A stretch of 64,000 nucleotides of DNA from Nitrosotalea devaniterrae. Its GTDB lineage: Archaea > Thermoproteota > Nitrososphaeria > Nitrososphaerales > Nitrosopumilaceae. Location of the stretch: positions 82,451 through 146,450 of the forward strand of contig LN890280.1 in assembly GCA_900065925.1 (NCBI GenBank), written 5' to 3'. The translations under genes were made by a program, and so were the position numbers. The notes under the pieces were generated by a model, which was not told the origin of the DNA, made no database searches, and saw nothing but the letters and a program-made list of their open reading frames with translations. Numbering within the stretch: the first letter of the stretch is position 1; the number at the start of each line of letters is the position of its first letter. Below, in pieces: positions 9,276-17,917 of this stretch.

Positions 9276-9398
9276 TTACCAAAAAGATCCCTTGTCTGAA
9301 CAGTCCAAGTGTGCCCCGCAGTTTGTGCATATCATATGACATGCTTGCATTGCAATCATTACTTTGTCGCAACGGGGACACTTGATTGATTCATCCAA
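9276..9398 (-). CDS. Very small zinc-finger protein (40 aa)
   Basis: An open frame from a TTG at 9398 codes for about 40 residues: CPRC near the start, MQACHMICTNCG in the middle, and LDCSDKGSFW at the end. It has six cysteines and a histidine, enough for one or two zinc sites. No ATG or GTG is in frame. A TTTTAAAA box lies about 25-30 nt before the TTG, which supports this start. It converges with the 57-aa zinc-ribbon gene, with no base between the two stops. Function unknown. Confidence 0.55.
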   Translation of the reverse strand: MDESIKCPRCDKVMIAMQACHMICTNCGAHLDCSDKGSFW

Positions 9399-9442
9399 TG
9401 ATATAGCAACGCTTCTGCATTTTTAAAAGATTTAGGTACAAA

Positions 9443-9454
9443 GATTAATTAATA
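9443..9454 (+). promoter_or_regulatory. Probable TATA box for the rps6e-eif2g operon
   Basis: GATTAATTAATA, centred about 28 nt before the TTG start of the S6e gene. Spacing fits leaderless transcription. Confidence 0.4.
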
Positions 9455-9476
9455 GTTCAAAGATTTTTTTTACTAC

Positions 9477-9878
9477 TTGGCTACATTCAAGCTAAACATA
9501 TCTGACAAGAAGGGAAAGACCATCACCAAAGAGGTAAAAGAAAAAGAGGCTGGACCATTTTTGGGTCTGACTGTTGGTGCTGAGCTTGATGCTGCATTGG
9601 TAGGAGAAGCAGGAAAACTGAAGATAACTGGTGGCAGCGACAAGTCAGGAGTTCCACTACGAGAAGACATTCACGGCGGTGCACGAAAATATATTTTATT
9701 ATCAAAAGGTGTTGGATTACGAGATGCTGAAAAGGGACAACGAATTCGTAAACTTGTAAGAGGAAATACAATAACAGAAGAAGTTTATCAGTTAAACTGT
9801 TTTTTTGACGGAGAACTTAAAGTAGAAGAAAAACCAGCTGAAGTACAAGAAAAAGAATCTGCCGAGAAAAAGGCATAG
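9477..9878 (+). CDS. rps6e: 30S ribosomal protein S6e
   Basis: Archaeal/eukaryotic ribosomal protein S6e of 133 residues. It starts with TTG (ATFKLNISDKKGK follows). Family hallmarks are GLTVGAELDA near residue 30, KITGGSDKSGVPLREDI near 48-64, and GLRDAEKGQRIRKLVRGNTI near 80-100. The C-terminal tail is rich in Glu, Lys and Ala. It sits 24 nt upstream of aIF2 gamma, a widespread archaeal gene pair. Confidence 0.95.
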   Translation: MATFKLNISDKKGKTITKEVKEKEAGPFLGLTVGAELDAALVGEAGKLKITGGSDKSGVPLREDIHGGARKYILLSKGVGLRDAEKGQRIRKLVRGNTITEEVYQLNCFFDGELKVEEKPAEVQEKESAEKKA

Positions 9879-9902
9879 GTTAACATATTAGCTTTTCTTA
9901 GC

Positions 9903-11174
9903 TTGTACGTGCACTGGAAAGAGACTCTTCCTGATTGGTATGTAAAAAAATATGGATACCAACCGTGTGTTAACATTGGAACTGCAGGTCATGTTGATCA
10001 TGGAAAAACTACTCTAATCCAAGCTTTGACTGGTGTGTGGACTAGTGCGCACAGTGAAGAACTCAAACGAGGAATTACAATAAAAGTTGGATATGCAGAT
10101 GCCGCATTTTACAAATGTAAAAGCTGTGAAGTTCCATTGGGTTACTCTGTAACACCAAAATGTAACAATTGTGGAAAGGAAAGTGAATTATCACGTGTTG
10201 TCAGTTTTGTAGATAGTCCTGGCCATGAAAGTCTAATGGCAAACATGTTGTCAGGATCTGCTCTGATAGATGGAGCCATGCTTCTTGTGGCAGCCAATGA
10301 AAAGGTTCCACAGCCACAGACCAAGGAACATCTTCTTGCCTTGCAAACACTTGGGATAAAGCAAGTTGTTATTGTTCAAAATAAAGTCGATTTGATATCT
10401 TATGAACAAGCCATGGAAAATTATGCCGATATTGTAAAATTTGTCAAGGGAACAAGTGCTGCAAAAGCCCCAATCATTCCAATCTCTGCTCAATCAAAAT
10501 TAAATATTGATGCACTAATAGGTGCAATTGAAACTTCGATACCCACTCCTGAACGTGATGACAAAAAAGATACTGTTATGCATGTACTAAGATCATTTGA
10601 CATCAACAAGCCTGGAACCAAAATTAAAGACATCAAAGGCGGAGTTATTGGAGGCAGCATCATACAAGGAATATTCAAGGCGGGAGATGAAATTGAGATA
10701 AAACCTGGTTTACCTAATGAAAAAACTGGAAAATATGAATCAATTTTCACAGAGATTGCATCTCTTGGAACTGGTGCAGGTATAGTAAAGGAAGTAAAAG
10801 CTGGTGGATTGATTGCACTTGCAACCAAACTTGATCCTGCCATGACCAGAAGTGATTCTCTTATAGGCTCTGTAATAGGCAAGCCCGGTACACTACCAGA
10901 AAATTCTTACAATGCAAAAATTGAGGTAAATCTATTTGATACTGCGGTGGGCTCTGGTGAAGAAATAAAAGTCTCAGCAATACAAACAGGTGAATCCTTG
11001 AGACTCAGTCTTGGAACTGCTCCGCTATTGTCCAAGGTAACAAGTGTTAGGGGTAAGACCGTGGAGTTACAGTTCAAAAGACCTGTGTGTATTTTTGAGA
11101 ACAGCAAGGTGGCAATAAGTCGAAGAATTTCTGAGCGTTGGAGACTAATTGGTGCTGGTGTATCAAGTGGTTAA
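9903..11174 (+). CDS. eif2g: Translation initiation factor aIF2 subunit gamma
   Basis: GTPase subunit of aIF2, which delivers Met-tRNAi to the small ribosomal subunit. All G motifs are visible: GTAGHVDHGKTTL near residue 26-38, DSPGH near 108, NKVD near 160 and SAQSK near 197. The gamma-specific zinc knuckle (CKSC, CNNC) is at about 70-90. Domains II and III follow. Length 423 is normal. The TTG start is followed by MYVHWKETLPDWYVKKYGYQ-type sequence, which is longer than many homologues before the first strand; a later start is possible. The 3' end overlaps the downstream PIN-domain gene by 8 nt. Confidence 0.94.
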   Translation: MYVHWKETLPDWYVKKYGYQPCVNIGTAGHVDHGKTTLIQALTGVWTSAHSEELKRGITIKVGYADAAFYKCKSCEVPLGYSVTPKCNNCGKESELSRVVSFVDSPGHESLMANMLSGSALIDGAMLLVAANEKVPQPQTKEHLLALQTLGIKQVVIVQNKVDLISYEQAMENYADIVKFVKGTSAAKAPIIPISAQSKLNIDALIGAIETSIPTPERDDKKDTVMHVLRSFDINKPGTKIKDIKGGVIGGSIIQGIFKAGDEIEIKPGLPNEKTGKYESIFTEIASLGTGAGIVKEVKAGGLIALATKLDPAMTRSDSLIGSVIGKPGTLPENSYNAKIEVNLFDTAVGSGEEIKVSAIQTGESLRLSLGTAPLLSKVTSVRGKTVELQFKRPVCIFENSKVAISRRISERWRLIGAGVSSG

Positions 11175-11543
11175 AATCATCTGTGACTCTAGTTTTCTCA
11201 TAATTCTTGCTTCAAGAAGAATAAAAAATATCTCAAGCGTGGAGACTGAAATTGGTTCACTGGAATATGTTGTACCAAACATGGTTGTAAAGGAACTAGA
11301 AAAAATAACCATGAATAATAAAAAAAAAGCTCTGCTGAAAACGCATTAAAAATTATCAAGAATTTTCAAACAGTCATAATATCAGGAAAGTCAGTTGATG
11401 ATGCCTTGGTTTCTTACGTGAAAGAAAATGGCGGTATAGTAGCGACTATTGATGCTGAGCTTAAAACAAGAATAAAAAAAAGCGGTGGTTCGATTCTTTC
11501 AATTGCGAGTGACAAGATTGTACTTGAGCCAAGTAAACTTTAA
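11167..11543 (+). pseudogene. PIN-domain RNase gene, frameshifted at an A9 run
   Basis: The segment starting at GTG 11167 reads VVKIICDSSFLIILASRRIK with the first PIN-domain Asp, and continues to 11328. A run of nine A (11320-11328) then throws the frame; the next frame reads SAENALKIIKNFQTVIISG and VSYVKENGGIVATIDAELKT, with the late acidic residues of a PIN/Fcf1-like (UPF0129-type) domain, and stops at 11543. Joined, the product is about 126 residues, normal for archaeal PIN proteins next to aIF2 gamma. One extra A restores the frame. It may be a sequencing error, a true pseudogene, or slippage-dependent. No ordinary intact copy is in the window. Confidence 0.75.
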
Positions 11544-11567
11544 TTTTGGTAAAATGAGATTTGAACT

Positions 11568-12224
11568 ATGTTTGAATACAAGGGAGTAAAGATACAATGG
11601 CTTGGTCATGATTCTTTTAGTCTTGTTGGTAATGTCAAAATCATAATTGATCCATACAAGATAACAAAACAAGAAAAAGCAGACTTGATTTTAGTTTCAC
11701 ACAATCATTTTGATCATCTAAGTGTGGATGACCTAAAAAATGTCTCAACAGGGAATACGATTATTGTAGCTGCAACAGAATGCATAGACCTGCTCAAAGG
11801 ATTTGCCTTTAAAGAAAAAATTGGCATTTCTCCAGGACAGGAAAAGACCATTTTGGGAATCAAGATAAAATCCATTCCAGCATATAATCTGGATAAAATA
11901 AATCCAGATACCAAGAAACCATTTCATCCAAAAGAGGACAATAAGATTGGTTTTCTATTTGAATTAAACGGTATCACAATATATCATACTGGTGATACTG
12001 ATCTAATTCCAGACATGTCTGATCTGAAACCTGACATTGCACTTGTGCCTGTAAGCGGGACATATGTGATGACAGCACAGGAGGCTGCCAAAGCAATAGA
12101 AAAGATCAAGCCAAAGATTGCAATTCCAATGCATTATGGAGTGATTGTTGGTAGTGAGAAAGATGCCCATGATTTTAAACAACTAGTAAAATCCTGTGAG
12201 GTTCAAATACTCACAAAAGAGTAA
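11568..12224 (+). CDS. UPF0173-type metallo-beta-lactamase-fold hydrolase
   Basis: A 218-residue MBL-fold metal-dependent hydrolase. The HxHxDH zinc motif is SHNHFDHLS (His45, His47, Asp49, His50). Other ligands are the His in YHTGDTDLIPDM near 140 and MHYG near 193. The start IQWLGHDSFSL is typical of the UPF0173 family. The native substrate is unknown. It follows the PIN gene by 24 nt and precedes the STT3 gene by 30 nt. Confidence 0.85.
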   Translation: MFEYKGVKIQWLGHDSFSLVGNVKIIIDPYKITKQEKADLILVSHNHFDHLSVDDLKNVSTGNTIIVAATECIDLLKGFAFKEKIGISPGQEKTILGIKIKSIPAYNLDKINPDTKKPFHPKEDNKIGFLFELNGITIYHTGDTDLIPDMSDLKPDIALVPVSGTYVMTAQEAAKAIEKIKPKIAIPMHYGVIVGSEKDAHDFKQLVKSCEVQILTKE

Positions 12225-12254
12225 TAAACAGAGTAAATTCAATCAAAAACTAGT

Positions 12255-15053
12255 TTGATTCAAGATGCCAAACTGTTTTCTGTAAGAAAATTTGATTTTC
12301 ATTTGAGACATCTTCTAGTAATTGGAATCCTTATAGTTTCATTTTCAATTTCTGCCATGGTTCGATCCCAAGCCGCTGACTATGGATTTCAACTAAATGA
12401 GTTTGACCCGTTTTTTAATTTTAGGGCAACACAGTATCTACTAGATCATGGACTAAACGCATATGTTCATTGGCATGATGATATGAGTTGGTATCCCACT
12501 GGAAGAGATGTTTTTGCCACAGCTCAAGTACCGTTGCATGTCACTGATGCAGTTTTATACAAAATATTTGGTGGCGGAATGAGTCTTTATGATTTTACTA
12601 TCATATTTCCAGTAGTTTTCGGTTCCATGACTGCCATAGTCATATTTGCATTGGTGCGTGTCTTGGGGGGTACTAGTGCAGGACTCTTTGCTTCACTTTT
12701 CTTTGCGTTATCGCCTCCAATCATAGTAAGAGGAACAATTGGATGGTTCAAGTCGGAACCTTTAGGTTTGTTTTATGGATTATTGGGAGTCTATCTGTTT
12801 CTAAGTGGACTTAAATCAGAAAATAAAAAAATTGCTATAGCCAAGTTAATTGGCGGTGGATTTTTCCTTGCTACAGGTTTTGCATCTTGGGGTGGAATAG
12901 AATTCTTCTTACTTCCTCTTGGCATGTTCTTTGTTGCTTTGCCTTTCATACGAAAAGATCACAAGTTCTTACTCTGGGCAGTTCCATTGTTTGTAGCTGT
13001 AACCATGATAGTTGCTGGAGGATTATTTGCAAGACCTGGTCCAGCCTTTGTGTTTGGAGTAAGAGGATTTGCATTGATTGGCCCTGCCATATTGCTTGTA
13101 GTGATAGTTTTCATTCAAAAATATAGCAAGGAACAACACCGTTTGCGTAACAGCCTGCTGGTCTTGGCTGCTCTGATAATAATAGGTGGATTAGTTCTGT
13201 CTTCTGGTGCTTTCCATTCAGTAAGTTTCCGTTATCTTAATGCTGTAAATCCATTCCTAACTTCTGAGGATCCTCTGGTTGACTCAGTTGCAGAACATGC
13301 TACTCCAACACTTGCACAAAACTTTAGTTATTTCTCGATATTGATGCTATTTGCAGGACTTGGAATTTGGCTTGCATTTAGAAAAAAGAATGGCGATTCA
13401 AATGCATCAAGATTTTCTCTTAGAAATGAGATGCTTGTGTTTGCTCTGATAATAGGCATAGTCGGTGCATATGCTGGATCAACTTTCTCTAGATTGGAAT
13501 TGTTGACTGCAACTTCTGTAATCATACTTTCATCTATTGGTCTTGCTATACTTACTGCAGATGTTTTCAAACGCCAAAACAATCAGGTCAAATTCATAGA
13601 ATCATCAAAAAAAGGATCAAGTTCAAAGAAGGAAATTCCTACAAAGAAAACTAATGAATTACTTGGAAGGATTCCAAAGATAGCATTTGTTGCAGTAGTT
13701 GTTGCATTATTACTGGTTCCAACTCTATATCCCGTAGATGCTAACTGGATTTCCATAACAAAATCTCCACCAACAATTCTTAACGGAGGATCAAATTTTG
13801 CCATCTCTACTAGTGACTGGCCCGATGCACTAAACTGGATTAAAACTAATACTCCAAAAGACTCTGTAGTTGCCTCTTGGTGGGATTATGGCTATTGGGT
13901 ACAGACTCTGGGAGAAAGAAAGACACTTGCTGACAACGCTACAATCGATACAGCTGTCATAGCAAACATTGCGCGAATGCTCATGGCTTCTCCTGATGAG
14001 GCATGGAAGATGTTAAACAAGGCGGGTGCAAACTATGTTCTAGTTTATGTTGTAGGCCAAAAGTTTGTCTCAAACGGTCAAGACCTTTACATACTTGGAG
14101 GAGGAGGAGATGAAAGCAAAAAACAATGGTTTATAAAAATAGGGGGCCTTGATTCAACCAAATTCCTTCAAGATGATTCCTTTACACCAACTGACTATTT
14201 CTGGAAAAACACTCTGCTTGGGCAAATGTTTCCATTTACCCCCCTAACGTACTTTGATCCAAATACCCATAATGAATCACCTACTTATGCTACAGGATAT
14301 ACTGCAATTTACTCTAAAACCATCAAGTATGATGCAAACAGCAATGGACCTCTACGTCTAGTGTATTCGTCTCCAAGCTTGGACAGAAAAGACTCGGGTG
14401 TGTTTTCAGGAGTATTAATCTATCAAGTAAATCCAGATTACAAATCCTCGACAACATCAACAACCGCTCCTTCTAATACCTCACAGGGAAATAGTTCAAG
14501 TACAACTATCCTAAAACCTACAACAACCACAACACCTAGTGGCGGAAACATTGCGGTGATAAGTACAAAGTTTGGAGATATCAAATTTAGATTGTTTGAT
14601 GATGTAGCACCAAAAACAACAGCTAACTTTATCAAACTTGCCAATTCTGGTTTCTATGACAAGACTATATTCCATAGAATAATGCCAGGGTTTGTGATAC
14701 AGGGTGGTGACCCCAATACGATAAAAGGTGACAGAAGTACATGGGGTCTTGGGGATGCAGGATATACAATTCCACCAGAATTTAGCTCTACTTTGAATTT
14801 CACAAAGTACATGGTCGGTATGGCCCGCGGTAATGACGTTAACAGTGGAAGCTCTCAATTCTTCATCACAACTGGTGATGCACCTTGGTTGAATGATCAG
14901 TACACTCTGTTTGGCGAAGTTGTATCTGGTCAAGATGTTGTAGATAAAATTGCATCACTGAAAACTGATCCAACTACTAACCAACCGGTAGATGCTGAGA
15001 CTGCACGTGTATCTACAATTACCATAGAATCATCTAACAGTACTGCAAAATAA
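12255..15053 (+). CDS. aglB: STT3/AglB oligosaccharyltransferase fused to cyclophilin
   Basis: The N-terminal ~730 residues form an STT3-type oligosaccharyltransferase, which moves lipid-linked glycans to Asn in extracytoplasmic proteins. Visible features: first external loop with FDPFFNFRATQYL near 50, many membrane helices to about 495, and the catalytic WWDYGYW near 542-548. A Thr/Ser/Pro-rich linker follows (about 733-765). Residues 766-932 are a complete cyclophilin-type prolyl isomerase: FHRIMPGFVIQGGDP with the catalytic Arg, MARGNDVNSGSSQFFI, and LFGEVVSGQDVVDKI. The linker is not interrupted, so one protein carries both. It starts with TTG. The fusion suggests that glycosylation and proline isomerisation are coupled at the outer membrane face. 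Confidence 0.9.
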   Translation: MIQDAKLFSVRKFDFHLRHLLVIGILIVSFSISAMVRSQAADYGFQLNEFDPFFNFRATQYLLDHGLNAYVHWHDDMSWYPTGRDVFATAQVPLHVTDAVLYKIFGGGMSLYDFTIIFPVVFGSMTAIVIFALVRVLGGTSAGLFASLFFALSPPIIVRGTIGWFKSEPLGLFYGLLGVYLFLSGLKSENKKIAIAKLIGGGFFLATGFASWGGIEFFLLPLGMFFVALPFIRKDHKFLLWAVPLFVAVTMIVAGGLFARPGPAFVFGVRGFALIGPAILLVVIVFIQKYSKEQHRLRNSLLVLAALIIIGGLVLSSGAFHSVSFRYLNAVNPFLTSEDPLVDSVAEHATPTLAQNFSYFSILMLFAGLGIWLAFRKKNGDSNASRFSLRNEMLVFALIIGIVGAYAGSTFSRLELLTATSVIILSSIGLAILTADVFKRQNNQVKFIESSKKGSSSKKEIPTKKTNELLGRIPKIAFVAVVVALLLVPTLYPVDANWISITKSPPTILNGGSNFAISTSDWPDALNWIKTNTPKDSVVASWWDYGYWVQTLGERKTLADNATIDTAVIANIARMLMASPDEAWKMLNKAGANYVLVYVVGQKFVSNGQDLYILGGGGDESKKQWFIKIGGLDSTKFLQDDSFTPTDYFWKNTLLGQMFPFTPLTYFDPNTHNESPTYATGYTAIYSKTIKYDANSNGPLRLVYSSPSLDRKDSGVFSGVLIYQVNPDYKSSTTSTTAPSNTSQGNSSSTTILKPTTTTTPSGGNIAVISTKFGDIKFRLFDDVAPKTTANFIKLANSGFYDKTIFHRIMPGFVIQGGDPNTIKGDRSTWGLGDAGYTIPPEFSSTLNFTKYMVGMARGNDVNSGSSQFFITTGDAPWLNDQYTLFGEVVSGQDVVDKIASLKTDPTTNQPVDAETARVSTITIESSNSTAK

Positions 15054-15062
15054 AATCTATAA

Positions 15063-15218
15063 TTACTTGTATCTATCTGAAATGCGATATCTTGCATACT
15101 TGTCATCTGGAGAATATTTCCCTGGATGTACAGTGGCAGTCTGATGTCCGCATTTTGGGCACTCGTCTTTTAGGGTATATCTTTTACACTCTGTACATTT
15201 TCTCATCTGAAAGTGCAT
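15063..15218 (-). CDS. nop10: Nop10-like H/ACA RNP protein
   Basis: Small zinc-binding protein of the H/ACA RNP, which guides pseudouridylation of rRNA. The 51 residues from the ATG at 15218 contain MRKCTECKRYTLKDECPKCG, with four cysteines, then HPGKYSPDDKYARYRISDRYK-like ending typical of Nop10. The start is one base after the aIF2 alpha stop. A longer frame upstream would overlap aIF2 alpha and is not used. The aIF2 alpha-Nop10 order is a conserved archaeal pair. Confidence 0.9.
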   Translation of the reverse strand: MHFQMRKCTECKRYTLKDECPKCGHQTATVHPGKYSPDDKYARYRISDRYK

Positions 15219-15219
15219 G

Positions 15220-16017
15220 TTAACCTTCTCTTGTCTTCTTTGATTCTTCTCTTGTGAACTTGAAGGTACCACCCTTTTTTTCTATGGCATCCTGAACAGC
15301 AGAAAGAATCGGCTTGAGTTCCTTTTCAGCCTCCTTGAAATTTGGAGCAGTAAGGGTAATGCGGTATTTGGGAGCACCAATGTATGTAACAGAGATCTCC
15401 TTCTTGTTTGCAGTTGAATCAATTAATGCAGACTTGATTATCTCAATTCCATTTGATTTGTTGCAGGTAATCTCAAAAATACCGCGTATCTCAACGTGAG
15501 GAACCTGAATCTTGGAACCCAGTTCTGCAATTACAGTTAATGCCTTTGGAGGAATACTGAGATTATCTAAAATGGATATACCCTTGGCAGAAACTTCAGA
15601 AAATGCATCATAGACTGAGCCAAATTTTTCCACTAGGACATTTTCTAGTTTTCCCATTTCGGACTCGGTCAAACTGATGCGAGACTTTAGATTCTCAATT
15701 AGTGCTTCTTCTTTTTCACCGCGTTTTATCTCTAAAAGCTTCTTCTTTTTTTGATCAGATGATACCTGTTTTAATGACAAATCTATTTCGGATCTTCGTG
15801 GGTCTACACGTTTTACAAGTAAGACTTTTTTTTCTCCTACCTTGAGAAATTTTGCTACGTTTCTTATCCAGCCGGTAGCAATTTCTGATACATGCAAGAA
15901 CCCCTGAATCTTGTTGAACTCATCAAGTGAGACATATGCTCCTTGATCCACTATCCTTGTTACTGTAGCAATCACAATCTCTCCCACCTCTGGAAAATCT
16001 TGTACAGTAGTCGTCAT
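15220..16017 (-). CDS. eif2a: Translation initiation factor aIF2 subunit alpha
   Basis: Alpha subunit of aIF2. An S1/OB domain occupies residues 8-85 (GEIVIATVTRIVDQGAYVSL, GFLHVSEIATGWIRN), then a helical domain and a C-terminal alpha/beta domain (EISVTYIGAPKYRITL near 210). I chose the ATG at 16017 (MTTTVQDFPEVGE); an in-frame TTG three codons earlier is possible. A TATA-like box sits about 26 nt before the ATG. The stop is one base before nop10. Confidence 0.93.
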   Translation of the reverse strand: MTTTVQDFPEVGEIVIATVTRIVDQGAYVSLDEFNKIQGFLHVSEIATGWIRNVAKFLKVGEKKVLLVKRVDPRRSEIDLSLKQVSSDQKKKKLLEIKRGEKEEALIENLKSRISLTESEMGKLENVLVEKFGSVYDAFSEVSAKGISILDNLSIPPKALTVIAELGSKIQVPHVEIRGIFEITCNKSNGIEIIKSALIDSTANKKEISVTYIGAPKYRITLTAPNFKEAEKELKPILSAVQDAIEKKGGTFKFTREESKKTREG

Positions 16018-16037
16018 GGCTTTCAAATTTATTGTAC

Positions 16038-16049
16038 ATAATTTAATGT
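16038..16049 (-). promoter_or_regulatory. Probable TATA box for eif2a-nop10
   Basis: On the minus strand CATTAAATTATG, about 26 nt before the eif2a ATG and inside the short gap after cobA. This suggests eif2a-nop10 has its own promoter. Confidence 0.4.
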
Positions 16050-16055
16050 TGTTGC

Positions 16056-16586
16056 CTAAAAGTCGATTCCTTTTTTTGCTTTTATTCCGGATTTGAATGG
16101 ATGTTTTATTTCTCTCATTTCTGTAACTAGGTCTGCTTTTTCTATTACTTCGTCCTTGGCATGATTTCCTGTTAGGACCAAGTTGACATCATCTGGTTTG
16201 TTTGCAATAATTTCCAAGACATCTTTTAGATTTATCAGGCCAAGATTTACTGCATAATTTATCTCATCAAGTATCACAATGTTGTATATCTTTGAATTGA
16301 TTTTTTCCTCTGCAACTTTTAGTGCCTCCTCTGCAACTTTTTTATGATCTTCAATGGGACTTTTGTCATCTAATATTCCAACAAAACCCTTGCCAATTGC
16401 CGTGAGTTCAAACTCTGGCTCTAGTCTCTTTGATGATGTCATCTCACCATAATGCCATGAGCCCTTGATGAATTGTATCATGCAAACTTTATGATCATAG
16501 CCAATTGCACGAAGCGCCATTCCAAGAGCTGCTGTTGTCTTTCCCTTTCCCTTTCCTGTGTATACTATTACTAGTCCCTTTGTCAT
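16056..16586 (-). CDS. cobA: ATP:cob(I)alamin adenosyltransferase, CobA/BtuR type
   Basis: Adds the 5'-deoxyadenosyl group to corrinoids in B12 synthesis or salvage. A Walker A motif is at the N-terminus (VYTGKGKGKTTAALG, residues 8-22), followed by MIQFIKGSWHYGE and the Walker B region IVILDEINYAVNLG near 122-136. At 176 residues, length is normal for CobA/CobO. It is divergent from the reductase-cbiA operon, across 107 bp with their promoters. Confidence 0.93.
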   Translation of the reverse strand: MTKGLVIVYTGKGKGKTTAALGMALRAIGYDHKVCMIQFIKGSWHYGEMTSSKRLEPEFELTAIGKGFVGILDDKSPIEDHKKVAEEALKVAEEKINSKIYNIVILDEINYAVNLGLINLKDVLEIIANKPDDVNLVLTGNHAKDEVIEKADLVTEMREIKHPFKSGIKAKKGIDF

Positions 16587-16654
16587 TGGGAATATTTTTT
16601 TGTGCGCTAGGTAAAAAGATTGGGTTCAAAAACAAGGGCTTGGCAAAACCACAG

Positions 16655-16665
16655 CTTATAATATT
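16655..16665 (+). promoter_or_regulatory. Probable TATA box for the reductase-cbiA operon
   Basis: CTTATAATATT, centred about 34 nt before the ATG at 16694, with a second AT-rich stretch (AGTAATAATATT) right before the start. Transcription start is therefore uncertain by a few bases. Confidence 0.35.
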
Positions 16666-16693
16666 GAACAAGGAAAATTTGAGTAATAATATT

Positions 16694-17917
16694 ATGGCTA
16701 AAAATTATGATTATGATGTAGTCGTTGTGGGGGGAGGTCCAGCAGGTCTGTCAGCGGCATGGGGTGCTGCAAAAAAAGGCCTCAGTGTTGCAGTGCTTGA
16801 AAGGGATGAAGCAATAGGACAAAATGTTAGGACAAGCGGTGTAACATGGATAAAGGAGGCAAAATCATTTGGAATACCGTCAGAGTACTATAACGAAATA
16901 AGCAACTATGCATTTTACTCTCCAAATAATTATGTAATAAAAAAAAGTGATACGGCACAAGCTGCCATCTTGGATGTGCGAAAGACATACCAGTTTCTTG
17001 CGTATCAGGCCGCAAGTGTGGGAGCAGACATTTTTTTAAGAACTAGTGCAACTGATGCGATAAAAAATGACAAGGGAAAACTAGGCGGGGTAAAGGCAAC
17101 ATCTCTTAAAGAAGAACTGGTTTTTAATTCAAAACTTGTCATTGACGCAAGCGGTTTCTATTCTATTGTTGGAAGATCTCTTGGAATTGTTATGCCGTGG
17201 AAAAGATTTGGAGCAGGTGCAGAGTATGAGGCCTATGTGGATAAAGTCAGCCCTGATACGTGGTATCTTATGGTGGGCTCGCAGTACTCTCCTGCGGGAT
17301 ATGCATGGATTTTTCCTTTAGGAAAAAATAAGGTTCGCATAGGAGTGGGAGTTGGAAAACCCAATTCGCAGGCAGATGCAAGCAAACTCTTGATTGAGTT
17401 GCTTGAAAAAAGACCAAAACCACTAGATGATCTTGGCAGAATTGTTCCAATTGAGTTTCATTACGGTCTGATTCCAAATGAAGGACTCAGGCAGTCAACC
17501 ATTGATGACAATCTCATAATGGTGGGAGATTCTGCAGGACAGGCAAACCCCTTGGTTCTGGAGGGAATAAGATATGCAATTGAATTTGGCAGAGCAGCGG
17601 GAAAAATTGGTGGCGAGTCTGTACTCCAAGGAGATACATCCAAAGAATCTCTGAAATCATACGAGCAAACCATGAAAAAAGCAATAGGATCAAAGATAGC
17701 AGCTGCAGTAAAGGTGCAGTATAGGTGGTTGGATCTAAGTGATCAGGAATGGGACAAGGAACTTGAAATAATAGACGAACTCTCTGCTGAAGAATTTCTT
17801 GATTTTATCAAAGCAGATTTTGGCATGACAAGCATGTTAAAACTTGCAGCACATCATCCAAAACTTGCACTTCGACAACTTTTTCAAATTATAAAAAATA
17901 CTGACAAAGAGACATGA
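16694..17917 (+). CDS. FAD-dependent oxidoreductase, geranylgeranyl reductase family
   Basis: A 407-residue flavoprotein. The FAD dinucleotide fold is at the start (DVVVVGGGPAGLSAAWGAAKKG, with the conserved acidic residue in LERDEAIG). The second FAD motif is DNLIMVGDSAGQANPLVLEG near 275. The PAGYAWIFPLGKNKVRIGVG block near 200 is typical of geranylgeranyl reductases, which saturate archaeal lipids. The ORF is open further upstream, but the ATG at 16694 gives the normal N-terminus. Its stop overlaps the cbiA start (ATGA), so the two are coupled. The link to cbiA leaves open a role in corrinoid reduction. Confidence 0.85.
   Translation: MAKNYDYDVVVVGGGPAGLSAAWGAAKKGLSVAVLERDEAIGQNVRTSGVTWIKEAKSFGIPSEYYNEISNYAFYSPNNYVIKKSDTAQAAILDVRKTYQFLAYQAASVGADIFLRTSATDAIKNDKGKLGGVKATSLKEELVFNSKLVIDASGFYSIVGRSLGIVMPWKRFGAGAEYEAYVDKVSPDTWYLMVGSQYSPAGYAWIFPLGKNKVRIGVGVGKPNSQADASKLLIELLEKRPKPLDDLGRIVPIEFHYGLIPNEGLRQSTIDDNLIMVGDSAGQANPLVLEGIRYAIEFGRAAGKIGGESVLQGDTSKESLKSYEQTMKKAIGSKIAAAVKVQYRWLDLSDQEWDKELEIIDELSAEEFLDFIKADFGMTSMLKLAAHHPKLALRQLFQIIKNTDKET

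Noticed and set aside
16505..16693. Longer start for the reductase gene
   Set aside because: It runs antisense through the start of cobA and the promoter; MAKNYDYDVVVVGGG from 16694 is the normal family start.
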